A DNA stretch of 64,000 nt from Rhodococcus sp. KRD162 (GCF_017168335.1 NZ_JABFAU010000013.1:24202-88201), one strand, 5' to 3'; counted from the stretch's first letter, positions 28,681 to 37,961 are shown. The notes: generated by a model not told the origin, from the sequence alone. Made by a program: numbers and translations.

Positions 28681-29640
28681 ATGACCGCCACCTTCCCGCT
28701 GCCACTGCCAGATCTCGCCGTCCGCACCCTCGGAGGCGCAGTCGTGTGGGCAAACGACGAGACGTTCGCGGAGAAGGAGAATCTGGTCAGCCCGGGCAAA
28801 GCCGACTATTCGACGGCGACGTTCGGGCACAAGGGCCAGATCTACGACGGCTGGGAGACCCGACGACGACGCGAGGCCGGATACGACGAGGCGATCGTCC
28901 GTCTCGGCGCGCCCGGCGTCGTGTCCGCGATCGTCGTCGACACCTCGTGGTTCACCGGAAACTATCCGCCGGAGATCTCCGTCGAGGCTGCCGAGGTGGA
29001 CGGCTTTCCGTCCACCGACGAGCTGCGCACACAGACCGAATGGACCACCATCGTTTCCCGTAGCCCGGTCGACGGCGACAGTGAGAACAGGTTCCAGGTC
29101 GCCTCAGATGCACGGTGGACGCATGTGAAGCTGTCGATCTACCCGGACGGCGGAGTTGCGCGCCTGCGGGTACTCGGCCGGGGCACACCCGACCCGAAGT
29201 TCCTCGCGGCCGGTCCGGTGGACCTGGCTGCGCTCGAAAACGGTGCCTACGTCTCGGCGTGCTCCAACATGTTCTACAGCTCCCCCAACAATCTGCTCTT
29301 TCCGGGACCTCCACGGTCGATGGGTGAGGGCTGGGAGACCTCGCGCAGACGCAACGATGCGAACGACTGGGTTCAGGTCCAGTTGGCAGGAACCGGGTTG
29401 ATCCGCCTCGCCGAGCTCGACACCACCTGCTTCCTCGGCAACGCGCCGGGCTCCGCATCGCTTCGTGGACGTCTGGGAGACGGCGAGTGGATCGAGCTGT
29501 TGCCGCGCACGAGGCTGCAGCCCGACACCCGGCATCGCTTCGTCCTCGACCACGAGGCCCCGGTGTCGGAGGTCCGGATGGATATCTACCCGGACGGCGG
29601 CATGGCGCGATTGAGACTGTTCGGTGATCTGCAGGAGTGA
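28681..29640 (+). CDS. alc: Allantoicase
   Basis: Allantoicase hydrolyses allantoate to ureidoglycolate and urea in purine catabolism. The 319 residues contain two allantoicase repeats, each with a GWE TSRRR or GWETRRRR signature (residues 57-64 and 215-222), a DTSWFTGN or DTTCFLGN motif and a closing YPDGG(V/M)ARLR. The match over the whole length is clear. It follows the membrane protein gene by 4 bp, which may make that protein relevant to ureide transport. Confidence 0.93.
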   Translation: MTATFPLPLPDLAVRTLGGAVVWANDETFAEKENLVSPGKADYSTATFGHKGQIYDGWETRRRREAGYDEAIVRLGAPGVVSAIVVDTSWFTGNYPPEISVEAAEVDGFPSTDELRTQTEWTTIVSRSPVDGDSENRFQVASDARWTHVKLSIYPDGGVARLRVLGRGTPDPKFLAAGPVDLAALENGAYVSACSNMFYSSPNNLLFPGPPRSMGEGWETSRRRNDANDWVQVQLAGTGLIRLAELDTTCFLGNAPGSASLRGRLGDGEWIELLPRTRLQPDTRHRFVLDHEAPVSEVRMDIYPDGGMARLRLFGDLQE

Positions 29641-29707
29641 AGCCCGCGGAACGACCCTGATCTGCAAGCCTCCTGCGTAAACGCTCGCGGGGCAATAGGG
29701 TTGGAGA

Positions 29708-30181
29708 ATGTCCCGGCTACTTCATCCGAATGCAGCCCATGTCGCCGACACGCTGATTTCGCGCGGCCATCACGGTGTGGTGGTGAACAGTCCGGAGGGC
29801 ACCCACACCGCTGCCGATGCCGCTGCGGCGCTGGGTGTCGATGTGGGCGCGATAGTCAAGTCGATGGTGTTCCTGTTGGGCGACGAGCCGGTGCTCCTGC
29901 TGGTGTCGGGTGCGCACAACGTTCATCTCGACCACACGGGTGCGCGTCTCGGCGGCACGTTGCGGCGCGCAGATCTCGAGACGGCGAAGCACGCCACCGG
30001 GCAGCCGATCGGCGGAATCGCCCCGGTCGGTCATCCGACCAATCTCGAGACTTTCATCGACCAGGATCTGGCCGACTACACAGAGATTTGGGCCGCCGCT
30101 GGGCATCCCAACACGATCTTCCGGTCGACGTTCACCGAGTTGCTGCGGATCACCGCCGGTTTGGCCATCGACGTCCGATGA
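29708..30181 (+). CDS. YbaK/EbsC-type aminoacyl-tRNA deacylase
   Basis: The 157-residue protein has the YbaK/ProX fold, with the conserved lysine in AIVKSMVFL near residue 57, GGIAPVGHP near 108 and the final FRSTFTELLRITAG. Members hydrolyse mischarged tRNAs, chiefly Cys-tRNA(Pro) or Ala-tRNA(Pro). It acts in the cytoplasm. A TAGGGT box ends 6 nt before the ATG, so the mRNA may be leaderless, although a GGAG is also present. Confidence 0.87.
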   Translation: MSRLLHPNAAHVADTLISRGHHGVVVNSPEGTHTAADAAAALGVDVGAIVKSMVFLLGDEPVLLLVSGAHNVHLDHTGARLGGTLRRADLETAKHATGQPIGGIAPVGHPTNLETFIDQDLADYTEIWAAAGHPNTIFRSTFTELLRITAGLAIDVR

Positions 30182-30205
30182 CCCGCTAGGGCGTGCGGGG
30201 ACGCG

Positions 30206-31561
30206 TCAGCCTGCCGTCACGTCACGCTGATCGTCTGCGGGAGTGGCGCACGGGGATCCCACCCCGGCGGTCCCGTCGACCAGGTCGGGAAACGGCCGAG
30301 GGTCGGGCACCGGATTCCACCAGCCGGAGTCCTCGGTGTAGTTCCACTTCGGTCCGCAGTCCACGAGAGCGGCCACGGCGTCGACCAGTCGGGTCACATC
30401 GGCCGAGGAGCTGCCGAGCCCGATGCTGGCTCGAACGGCTCCTGCCGGGTGCCCCAGCCTCGCGAGCAGCGGATGTGCGCAGAATTGTCCGTCTCGAACG
30501 CCGATGCCGTGCTCGGCGGACAGGTACGCTGCCACCTCGCCGGGGTCGCGTCCGGCCACGGTGAACGTGACGATGCCGACGCACTCGGGGGCGTCGGTCC
30601 ACACGTGCAGCTGCTCGACGCCCGGCAGAGCTGCCAGCCCTTCGCGCAGCCGGGCCGACAGTTCCTCCTCTTGGTTTTGCGCTGCGGCGTCGTCGAATCC
30701 GGCGATGGTCTCGCAGGCCGCGGCGAGTGCGGCGACACCCAGTACGTTGGGGGTTCCCGCCTCGTGTCGCTGCGGCGCCGGAGCCCACTCGGTGTTGTCG
30801 ACGCTCAACCGGCGCACCGCGCCGCCGCCGGCCAGGTACGGCTCGCCGAGGTCGAGCCAATCACGCTGTCCCACCAGCACTCCCGCGCCGAACGGGGCGT
30901 ACAGCTTGTGCCCGGAGAACGCGAGGTAGTCCACGCCGAGTGCCGCGATGTCGATGCGTCGGTGCGGCAACAGTTGGGCACCGTCCACCACGATGCGGGC
31001 GCCGTGCCGGTGCGCCAGTGCTGCGAGTTCGGCGATGGGCAGAACTTCGCCGGTGACGTTGGATGCGCCCGTGATCGCCAGCAGCGCAGCCGGTTTCGCA
31101 GCCAGTTCGGCCTCGAGCCGGTCGATCGTCTCGGCCAATGTCGACGCTGCCGTCACCACGCGACGATCACGCCACGGAAGCAGATTCGCGTGATGTTCGA
31201 TATCGAGCACCACGGTGTCGCCGGGTACACATCCAGCAAGCAGGTTGAGTGAGTCGGTGGTGTTCCGGGTGAACACCACCACCGAATCTGTCTGTGCACC
31301 AACAAAATCGGCGACCGTCACCCGCGCCTTCTCGTAGGCCGCCGTCGATACCCGCGAGGCGTAACCTGCACCGCGGTGCACGCTCGAGTAGAACGGCAGC
31401 AGGTCCGCGATTCGGTCCGTCACCGCCGCCAGCGCCGGTGCACTGGCGGCGTAGTCGAAGTTGGCGTACGTGCACGTACCGCCCTGTACCAGGGGCACCT
31501 GCAGATCCGTGCCCGAAACAGGGGCAAAAGGAGTGCAGGGTCGAGAAAGTACAGACGTCAT
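30206..31561 (-). CDS. PLP-dependent class V aminotransferase, cysteine desulfurase-like
   Basis: The 451-residue protein has the class V fold. The PLP lysine is in SGHKLYAPFG near residue 220, and a late GVRDGQFCAHPLL segment places a cysteine where SufS/CsdA desulfurases have theirs. It may release sulfur from cysteine or a related selenium or sulfur amino acid, or act as a lyase. A SAM-IV riboswitch (31645-31728) precedes it, tying expression to S-adenosylmethionine. It lies opposite the YbaK gene and divergent from the NRPS gene. The ATG has a GAGGG ribosome site. Confidence 0.85.
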   Translation of the reverse strand: MTSVLSRPCTPFAPVSGTDLQVPLVQGGTCTYANFDYAASAPALAAVTDRIADLLPFYSSVHRGAGYASRVSTAAYEKARVTVADFVGAQTDSVVVFTRNTTDSLNLLAGCVPGDTVVLDIEHHANLLPWRDRRVVTAASTLAETIDRLEAELAAKPAALLAITGASNVTGEVLPIAELAALAHRHGARIVVDGAQLLPHRRIDIAALGVDYLAFSGHKLYAPFGAGVLVGQRDWLDLGEPYLAGGGAVRRLSVDNTEWAPAPQRHEAGTPNVLGVAALAAACETIAGFDDAAAQNQEEELSARLREGLAALPGVEQLHVWTDAPECVGIVTFTVAGRDPGEVAAYLSAEHGIGVRDGQFCAHPLLARLGHPAGAVRASIGLGSSSADVTRLVDAVAALVDCGPKWNYTEDSGWWNPVPDPRPFPDLVDGTAGVGSPCATPADDQRDVTAG

Positions 31562-31644
31562 GGCAACACCCTCACGTTCGAGGGACCCGCAACCGGAGCA
31601 ATGGGTGAACGAGTCCGCGCTTGCCGCGCCGGTTCTCCGGCCAC

Positions 31645-31728
31645 AGCCTGGTCGTCACCCGGAGCACCCCACCGCGGAGGAGGGTTGCCGACCAGCTAGC
31701 CGGGGCTCGATGCTGGTACTCGTGACCG
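31645..31728 (-). ncRNA. SAM-IV riboswitch
   Basis: Read on the minus strand, the segment shows the SAM-IV pattern: GGTCACGAGTACCAGC, then GCCCCGGCTAGCTGG, CGGCAACCCTCC, CGCGGTGGGGTGC and CCGGGTGACGACC. The first and last parts pair (GGTC/GACC), and the CGGCAACCCTCC and GGTGGGGTG blocks are hallmark actinobacterial S-box sequence. It lies about 80 nt before the aminotransferase start. SAM binding would be expected to lower expression. Recognition is from memory of the consensus, without a covariance search. Confidence 0.88.
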
Positions 31729-31926
31729 TGGGGAAGACCCTCGCAAACGTCCAGCAGTTTTGTCAAGCCCGGCCCCGCGGTTGATCGCTAGTAGGATCCT
31801 CGCAGTGCGACAGAGAGTCCGTTCACCTTCTGGCAAACCGAACGTGAGATAACCAACGACGCTGCGGCCTCCCCTGCCGCGGCTCGACAAGCGCTCCACT
31901 GCCCCACGAACACGAAGGACACCTGG

Positions 31927-34900
31927 TTGTCTGTGCACGAACAACATGGCGATTCCGCGGACTCCGGTCTTGCCGGCCATTCCGTAACCACCGATCTCAC
32001 GGTAGAGGCTGCTCCTGCCCAGTACCTTCGCTCGTCTCTCGCCGCACCGCCGCGCACGCTGATCGACGTCCTTCGCGCTACCGCAGAGCGCTTTCCCGAC
32101 GCCCCCGCCATCGACGACGGTGCCGTCGCTGTCAGTTACAGCGAGCTGCTGGACGACATCGACGAGGGGGCCCAGTGGCTCGCCAATGCCGGTGTTCGGC
32201 GCGGCGATCGCGTCGGCATCCGCATGCCCTCGGGTTCCTTCTCGCTCTACGTCGCCATCCTGTCCATCCTGCAGGTCGGTGCCGCCTACGTTCCGGTCGA
32301 CGCGGACGATCCGGAGGAGCGCGCCGAGCTGGTCTTCGGGGAGGCCAAGGTGACGGCCATCGTCACCGCTGGCGGAATCGCGGCCGGGACTGCGCCCAGA
32401 CAGGATCGCGCCGAACACGACTCCGGTCCCCCCACCCCCGAGGACGATGCGTGGGTCATCTTCACCTCGGGGTCGACGGGCACTCCCAAGGGTGTCGCCG
32501 TCAGTCATCGCAATGCGGCGGCGTTCGTCGACGCCGAGGCCCGCATGTTTCTGCAGAAAGATCCCCTCGGGCCGGGCGACCGAGTGCTCGCCGGCCTGTC
32601 GGTGGCGTTCGACGCCTCGTGCGAGGAGATGTGGCTGGCGTGGCGGCACGGTGCCTGCCTGGTGCCCGCGCCTCGGTCGCTCGTGCGCTCCGGCTTCGAT
32701 CTGGGCCCGTGGCTCGTCTCCCGCGACATCAGCGTCGTCTCGACGGTGCCGACGTTGGCGTCGTTGTGGCCGGCGGTGGCGTTGGAAGCGGTGCGGCTGC
32801 TCATCTTCGGCGGCGAAGCCTGCCCTCCGGAGCTGGCCGAGCGGCTCGCCGTCGAAGGCAGGGAGGTCTGGAACACCTACGGCCCCACCGAAGCGACCGT
32901 TGTCGCGTGCGCCGCGATCATGGACGGCACCGGCCCGGTCCGCATCGGTCTGCCGCTCGACGGCTGGGACCTGGCGGTGGTCGATGCTTCGGGCGCTCCG
33001 GTTCAGGTCGGCGAGGTCGGTGAATTGGTCATCGGTGGTGTCGGGCTCGCGCGGTATCTCGATCCGGCCAAAGACGCCGAGAAATACGCGCCGATGCCCT
33101 CCCTCGGGTGGGATCGGGCGTACCGGAGCGGCGACCTGGTCAAGCTGGAGCTCGAGGGTCTGCTGTTCCAGGGCCGCGCCGACGATCAGGTCAAGCTCGG
33201 TGGTCGACGCATCGAACTCGGCGAGATCGACAATGCGCTGCAAGCACTTCCGGGTGTCGGCGGCGCCGCCGCTGCGGTCCGCAAGACGGGCGCGGGCAAC
33301 TCCGTTCTGGTCGGTTATCTCGCCAGTACCGACCCGAATTTCGATCTGGAGGCCGCCCGTGCGTTGCTGGCGGAGCAGCTGCCGTCGGCGCTGGTGCCAC
33401 GGTTGGCGTTGGTCGAGGAGATGCCGACGCGCACCTCGGGCAAGGTCGACCGCAATGCTCTGCCGTGGCCCCTTCCCGGTTCGGCCGGGGCGTCGGCGCT
33501 CGGCGGGACTGCGGGGTGGGTGGCCGAACTCTGGGCCGACATCCTCGGAGCCCAGATCACCGACGAGAACGCCGATTTCTTCGCCAACGGCGGCGGTTCG
33601 CTCTCGGCCGCGCAATTGGTGACGGCATTGCGCGAGCGGTTCCCGGAGGTGACCGTCGCGCAGCTCTACGACCACCCGCGACTGGGTTCGCTGGCGCAGT
33701 ACCTCGACGATCTAGAGCCCGTCGTCCAAGCCGTTCCCCGCGATGTGGTTCCGACCTCACGGGTGGCGCAGTGGGCACAGATTCTGGCGACGGTTCCGTT
33801 GACCACTCTGACCGGGTTGCAGTGGGTCACCTGGCTCGCGTTGTTGTTCAACGTGATGGCCTGGTTCGACGACGTGTCGTGGGCTCCGACGCTGTCGTGG
33901 TGGTGGATCCTTCTCGCGTTCGTCTTGTTCATCACCCCGGTGGGCCGGATGGCGATTTCGGTGATCGGATCACGCATCCTGTTGGCGGGGTTGAAACCCG
34001 GTGCATACAAGCGCGGCGGCAGCATGCACATACGGCTATGGGCAGCAACCCGATTGACCGATGCCAGCGGCGCATCGAACCTCTCGGGCGCGCCGTGGAT
34101 GGTCTACTACGCGCGTGCACTGGGTGCCACGATCGGCAAGGGCGTCGACCTGCACACACTGCCGCCGGTCACCGGCATGCTCGAGTTGGGCGACGGCTGC
34201 TCCATCGAGCCCGAGGTGGATCTGTCCGGGCATTGGATCGACGGCGACCTCGTCTACATCGGCGGCATCGAAATCGGTGCCGGAGCCACCGTCGGTGCCC
34301 GCTCGACCCTGCTGCCCGGCACCAAGGTCGGCAAGAACGCCGTCGTGACCGCCGGTTCTGCCGTCGTCGGACGGGTCAAGGCCGGGCAGATGTGGTCCGG
34401 TTCCCCGGCGCAGAAGGTCGGCAAGGCCGACCACCCGTGGCCTGCCGAAACACCGCCCCGCGCAACTCGGTGGGTGTTCGCCTACGGCCTCGCATCCCTG
34501 TGCCTGTCCGGCATGGCCCTGTTCTCGATCGGGGTCAGCCTCGTGCTGATGGGCTGGTGGATTCACACCGCCGACTCAGTGCTCGACGCCTTCGAACGTG
34601 GTCTGGTGATGTTGCCGGTTGCCACGTTGGTCTCGCTCGCGGTGTTCGCACTGATCACCGTGGTGGCGGTGCGGTTGCTCAGCATCGGGCTCGTCGCCGG
34701 GTACCACCCTGTGCGCAGCCGAATCGGCTGGCAGGTCTGGGCAACCGAACGTCTGATGGACTCGGCGCGTACGTTCCTGTTCCCCCTCTACGCCTCGCTG
34801 TTGACACCGCATTGGCTTCGACTGCTCGGCGCGAAGATCGGCAAGGACGTCGAAGCGTCGACGGTGCTGATGATCCCCAAGTTCACCACCGTCGCCGACG

Positions 34901-35892
34901 GCGCGTTCCTGGCCGACGACACCATGGTCGCCAGCTACGAGCTCGGCGGCGGCTGGATGCATCTCGGCGACGCCAAGGTGGGCAAGCGGGCATTCCTCGG
35001 CAATTCCGGTATGACCGGTCCCGGACGAACCGTGCCGAAGAACGGCCTGGTCGCTGTTCTGTCCGCAACTCCGGACAAGGCCAAGTCCGGCTCGTCGTGG
35101 CTCGGCAGCCCACCGGTGCGATTGCGTCGAGCCGCAGGCAGTGCCGACTCCTCCCGCACGTTCGATCCCCCGATGAAGTTGAAGGTGGCTCGATCGCTCG
35201 TCGAGACGTGCCGGTTGATTCCGGTGGGTGTGACATTCGGTATCGGGCTTGCGGTGTTGTTCGCTCTGACCGCTCTGGCGGACTCCGTCGGGTATTGGTT
35301 GGCGGCGTTGCTCAGTGGTGTCGTCCTGCTCGTCGCAGGGTTCGTCGCTGCTGCTGTCTCGGCGGCGGCGAAGTGGCTGTGGGTGGGCCGGATCGGCAAG
35401 ACCGACCATCCGCTGTGGAGTTCGTTCGTCTGGCGCAACGAGGTGGCCGACACGTTCGTCGAGACCGTCGCCGCGCCGTGGTTCGCGCGTGCCGCCGAGG
35501 GCACCGCCGTGCTGAACATGTGGTTGCGGTGGCTCGGAGCGGATATCGGCCGGGGTGTGTGGTGTGAGACCTACTGGCTCCCGGAGGCAGATCTGGTGAC
35601 ATTGGCCGACGGTGCGACGGTCAATCGAGGGTGCGTTGTGCAGACGCACCTGTTCCATGATCGGATAATGTCCATGGACACTGTCGATCTCGGCGCAGGC
35701 GCAACCCTGGGTCCGCACTGTGTCGCACTGCCGGCTTCCGGTATCGGCGACGGCGCCACCGTGGGGCCCGCTTCTCTGGTGATGCGCGGCGACACCGTTC
35801 CCACGCATACTCGTTGGCAGGGCAACCCGATCGCGCCGTGGGCCAAGGGTGACCCTTTTCCGCGGATTCGCGACGACCGAGACGAGGGGTGA
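31927..35892 (+). CDS. Pls/PosA-type membrane nonribosomal peptide synthetase
   Basis: The 1,321-residue protein begins with an adenylation domain: FTSGSTGTPKG near residue 178, FDASCEEMW with the Asp that holds the amino group near 220, NTYGPTEATV near 317 and SGKVDRNALP near 505. A carrier domain follows (NGGGSLSAAQ, Ser near 558). The rest alternates membrane-helix groups with three segments rich in hexapeptide (left-handed beta-helix) repeats around 755-825, 975-1045 and 1205-1300, like the tandem C-terminal domains of epsilon-poly-lysine synthetase. No thioesterase or normal condensation domain is seen. TTG 31927 fits the GAAGGA site (7 nt). Product unknown. Confidence 0.85.
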   Translation: MSVHEQHGDSADSGLAGHSVTTDLTVEAAPAQYLRSSLAAPPRTLIDVLRATAERFPDAPAIDDGAVAVSYSELLDDIDEGAQWLANAGVRRGDRVGIRMPSGSFSLYVAILSILQVGAAYVPVDADDPEERAELVFGEAKVTAIVTAGGIAAGTAPRQDRAEHDSGPPTPEDDAWVIFTSGSTGTPKGVAVSHRNAAAFVDAEARMFLQKDPLGPGDRVLAGLSVAFDASCEEMWLAWRHGACLVPAPRSLVRSGFDLGPWLVSRDISVVSTVPTLASLWPAVALEAVRLLIFGGEACPPELAERLAVEGREVWNTYGPTEATVVACAAIMDGTGPVRIGLPLDGWDLAVVDASGAPVQVGEVGELVIGGVGLARYLDPAKDAEKYAPMPSLGWDRAYRSGDLVKLELEGLLFQGRADDQVKLGGRRIELGEIDNALQALPGVGGAAAAVRKTGAGNSVLVGYLASTDPNFDLEAARALLAEQLPSALVPRLALVEEMPTRTSGKVDRNALPWPLPGSAGASALGGTAGWVAELWADILGAQITDENADFFANGGGSLSAAQLVTALRERFPEVTVAQLYDHPRLGSLAQYLDDLEPVVQAVPRDVVPTSRVAQWAQILATVPLTTLTGLQWVTWLALLFNVMAWFDDVSWAPTLSWWWILLAFVLFITPVGRMAISVIGSRILLAGLKPGAYKRGGSMHIRLWAATRLTDASGASNLSGAPWMVYYARALGATIGKGVDLHTLPPVTGMLELGDGCSIEPEVDLSGHWIDGDLVYIGGIEIGAGATVGARSTLLPGTKVGKNAVVTAGSAVVGRVKAGQMWSGSPAQKVGKADHPWPAETPPRATRWVFAYGLASLCLSGMALFSIGVSLVLMGWWIHTADSVLDAFERGLVMLPVATLVSLAVFALITVVAVRLLSIGLVAGYHPVRSRIGWQVWATERLMDSARTFLFPLYASLLTPHWLRLLGAKIGKDVEASTVLMIPKFTTVADGAFLADDTMVASYELGGGWMHLGDAKVGKRAFLGNSGMTGPGRTVPKNGLVAVLSATPDKAKSGSSWLGSPPVRLRRAAGSADSSRTFDPPMKLKVARSLVETCRLIPVGVTFGIGLAVLFALTALADSVGYWLAALLSGVVLLVAGFVAAAVSAAAKWLWVGRIGKTDHPLWSSFVWRNEVADTFVETVAAPWFARAAEGTAVLNMWLRWLGADIGRGVWCETYWLPEADLVTLADGATVNRGCVVQTHLFHDRIMSMDTVDLGAGATLGPHCVALPASGIGDGATVGPASLVMRGDTVPTHTRWQGNPIAPWAKGDPFPRIRDDRDEG

Positions 35893-35898
35893 TCGTTC

Positions 35899-37236
35899 GT
35901 GGCAGACAGGCTCGTAGCACCGGTTTTCGATGTCGATTCCAGTGACAATCCGATAGATACGTACCTTCCGCAGAACGGCAACCGCGGCTATCGCGTCTCG
36001 CGCTACGAACTCGACCTCGAGTACAAGGTCGAGAGCAACCGGCTCAGTGGCAAAGCGAAGATCACCGCCGTCACCACCGCGACGGTGACGAAGTTCGCGT
36101 TCGATCTCGGCCCGGCGATGAACGTGACCAAGGTGTCGGTCAACGGTTCACGCTCGGTGAAGTTCAGCCATCAGCGGGGCAAGCTCAAGATCACCTCGGC
36201 CAAGGAGATCGCGTCGGGTGCGGCGTTGGTGGTGACGGTGACGTACGGCGGAACTCCCAAGCCCATCAACGGTTCCTGGGGTGAGGTCGGTTGGGAGGAG
36301 CTCACCGAGGGATCGATCGTCGCCAGTCAGCCCAACGGTGCCGCGTCGTGGTTCCCGTGCGACGACCATCCGGTGTCCAAGGCCAGCTACGGCATCACCA
36401 TCACCACCGATTCGCCGTACTACGCGGTGGCCAACGGTACGTTGGTGCGCCGTCAGACCCGCGCGAGCCGCACCACCTGGGTGTACGAGCAGCCCGAGCC
36501 GATGGCGACGTATCTGGCGACCATTCAGATCGGTCCGTACGAGCATCGCATCGTCAGCCCGGGGCCGGTACCGATGAAAGCGATCACTCCGCCGCGGCTG
36601 CGCGCGCAGTTCGATCACGATTTCGGCCGCCAGCCGCAGATGATGGATACGTTCGTACGGCTGTACGGCCCTTACCCTTTCGCGTCGTACACGGTGGTGG
36701 TCACCGATGACGATCTCGAGATTCCGGTCGAGGCGCAGGGATTGTCGATCTTCGGAGCCAATCACTGCTCCGGCTCTCGGCACTACGAGCGCTTGGTGGC
36801 GCACGAGCTGGCCCATCAGTGGTTCGGCAATTCGCTCACTCTCGGCAAGTGGGCCGATATCTGGCTGCACGAGGGTTTCGCCTGCTACTCGGAGTGGATC
36901 TGGGCCGAGAACTCCGGCGGCGCGAGCGCGCACGACAAGGCCGAGCGGGCGCACTCCATCCAACGCGGTTTGGCCATGGACATGCAGCTCAGCGACCCCG
37001 GTGCCGAGCGCATCTTCGACGACCGCGTCTACAAGCGCGGCGCTCTGGCTCTGCACGCATTGCGCTGCACCATCGGCGACGAGCGCTTCTTCGGCCTCAT
37101 CCAGGAGTGGACCTTCAAGTACCGCTACTCGACGGTGGCGACCGCCGATTTCACCGATCTCGCCTCCCGTTTCGGTTGCCCCCGAAGCTTCTGGGACGCA
37201 TGGCTGGTAGACAAGCAGTTGCCGTCGTTGCCGTGA
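35899..37236 (+). CDS. Short M1-family zinc aminopeptidase
   Basis: The 445-residue protein has an N-terminal beta domain and a thermolysin-like domain with HELAHQWFGN near residue 302 and WLHEGFA, the third zinc ligand, 19 residues later. A YKRGALALH segment holds the expected catalytic Tyr. The substrate-recognition motif, usually GAMEN, reads EAQGLS here, and the C-terminal helical domain of full-length M1 enzymes is missing. It follows the NRPS stop by 6 bp, so translation is coupled. A role in processing or resisting the NRPS product is inferred. No signal peptide is evident. Confidence 0.9.
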   Translation: MADRLVAPVFDVDSSDNPIDTYLPQNGNRGYRVSRYELDLEYKVESNRLSGKAKITAVTTATVTKFAFDLGPAMNVTKVSVNGSRSVKFSHQRGKLKITSAKEIASGAALVVTVTYGGTPKPINGSWGEVGWEELTEGSIVASQPNGAASWFPCDDHPVSKASYGITITTDSPYYAVANGTLVRRQTRASRTTWVYEQPEPMATYLATIQIGPYEHRIVSPGPVPMKAITPPRLRAQFDHDFGRQPQMMDTFVRLYGPYPFASYTVVVTDDDLEIPVEAQGLSIFGANHCSGSRHYERLVAHELAHQWFGNSLTLGKWADIWLHEGFACYSEWIWAENSGGASAHDKAERAHSIQRGLAMDMQLSDPGAERIFDDRVYKRGALALHALRCTIGDERFFGLIQEWTFKYRYSTVATADFTDLASRFGCPRSFWDAWLVDKQLPSLP

Positions 37237-37270
37237 TCTGCGCTCTGCGACACGGCCGTTCGGACCCGGC

Positions 37271-37891
37271 TCAGCGATACCCGAGCGAGACGATCAAGCC
37301 TGCGACCGCATAGCCGTACAGCGCGGTGGTCGCCAGCCCTTGCCGCCAGAAGCCCGTCGGGAACGACGCCGCCCACCGCCCCTTGCCGTCCAGTCGTAGA
37401 TCGCAGGGAAAGTCGCTGATCACCATGGCCGATGTCGGCTGTTTCGAGTGCGCGAGCACCACGCCGGTGGTGAACGGCAGACCTCGAACGAACAGGTGAC
37501 CGCGGGCCTGCCCGGCCCGGTACCGCACCGCGGATTCGGTGACAGTACCTGTGTACCAACGTCGTTGGACGTTCCATCCGGTGGCGTGTGCGACGCGAAG
37601 GTTGCGGTCGCCGCGCAGTGCGGTGTCGACGGTCTCGATGTCCGCGATCGTTCCCCACCGCAGCATCGACCACCACCGCCTGATCGCCCCGATACGCCCC
37701 GCCACTGCGCCCGTCAGCACGACCGCGAAGATGTACGGCACCAGTGCGGGATGGCTCGACCAGCATGCGGCAGGGACGATCACTGCGAGAAGAAACCAGT
37801 AGGCCTCGCGCCGGTTCCATACCGTCGCACCGGCGAGCGCCACCGTCGGAGGGACCCGATGCGGCGGGGCAGTGCGCGCGGACTGCAGCAT
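37271..37891 (-). CDS. Membrane protein of unknown function
   Basis: I do not recognise this 206-residue protein. Two hydrophobic segments near residues 25-65 (WFLLAVIVPAACW and LVPYIFAVVLTGAVAG) and one at the C-terminus (TTALYGYAVAGLIVSLGY) flank a soluble part that may be cytoplasmic. The frame is open upstream to 38059 but runs through the long inverted repeat at 37914-37959. ATG 37891 is therefore the likely start. It converges with the aminopeptidase gene. Confidence 0.65.
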   Translation of the reverse strand: MLQSARTAPPHRVPPTVALAGATVWNRREAYWFLLAVIVPAACWSSHPALVPYIFAVVLTGAVAGRIGAIRRWWSMLRWGTIADIETVDTALRGDRNLRVAHATGWNVQRRWYTGTVTESAVRYRAGQARGHLFVRGLPFTTGVVLAHSKQPTSAMVISDFPCDLRLDGKGRWAASFPTGFWRQGLATTALYGYAVAGLIVSLGYR

Positions 37892-37913
37892 GATGCCGCT
37901 GATACTAACCTCC

Positions 37914-37959
37914 GTCGTGCGCCTTTTGCGTACCTGGAGGTACGCAAAAGGCGCACGAC
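37914..37959. terminator. Perfect 21-bp-arm inverted repeat after the MFS gene
   Basis: Arms 37914-37934 and 37939-37959 are perfectly complementary, with a TGGA loop, and the stem contains CCTTTTGCGTACC. It begins 2 bp after the MFS stop codon on the minus strand. As RNA it would form a very stable hairpin in either direction. It may stop MFS transcription before the next gene starts at 37891. Confidence 0.75.
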
Positions 37960-37961
37960 CC

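Noticed and set aside
31572..31766. 64-codon minus-strand frame through the SAM-IV riboswitch, ending before the aminotransferase gene
   Set aside because: The sequence is explained by the riboswitch fold; no ribosome site was found for an in-frame start. A short leader peptide cannot be fully excluded.
31696..33675. 659-residue minus-strand frame opposite the NRPS gene
   Set aside because: Antisense of a strongly supported adenylation domain.
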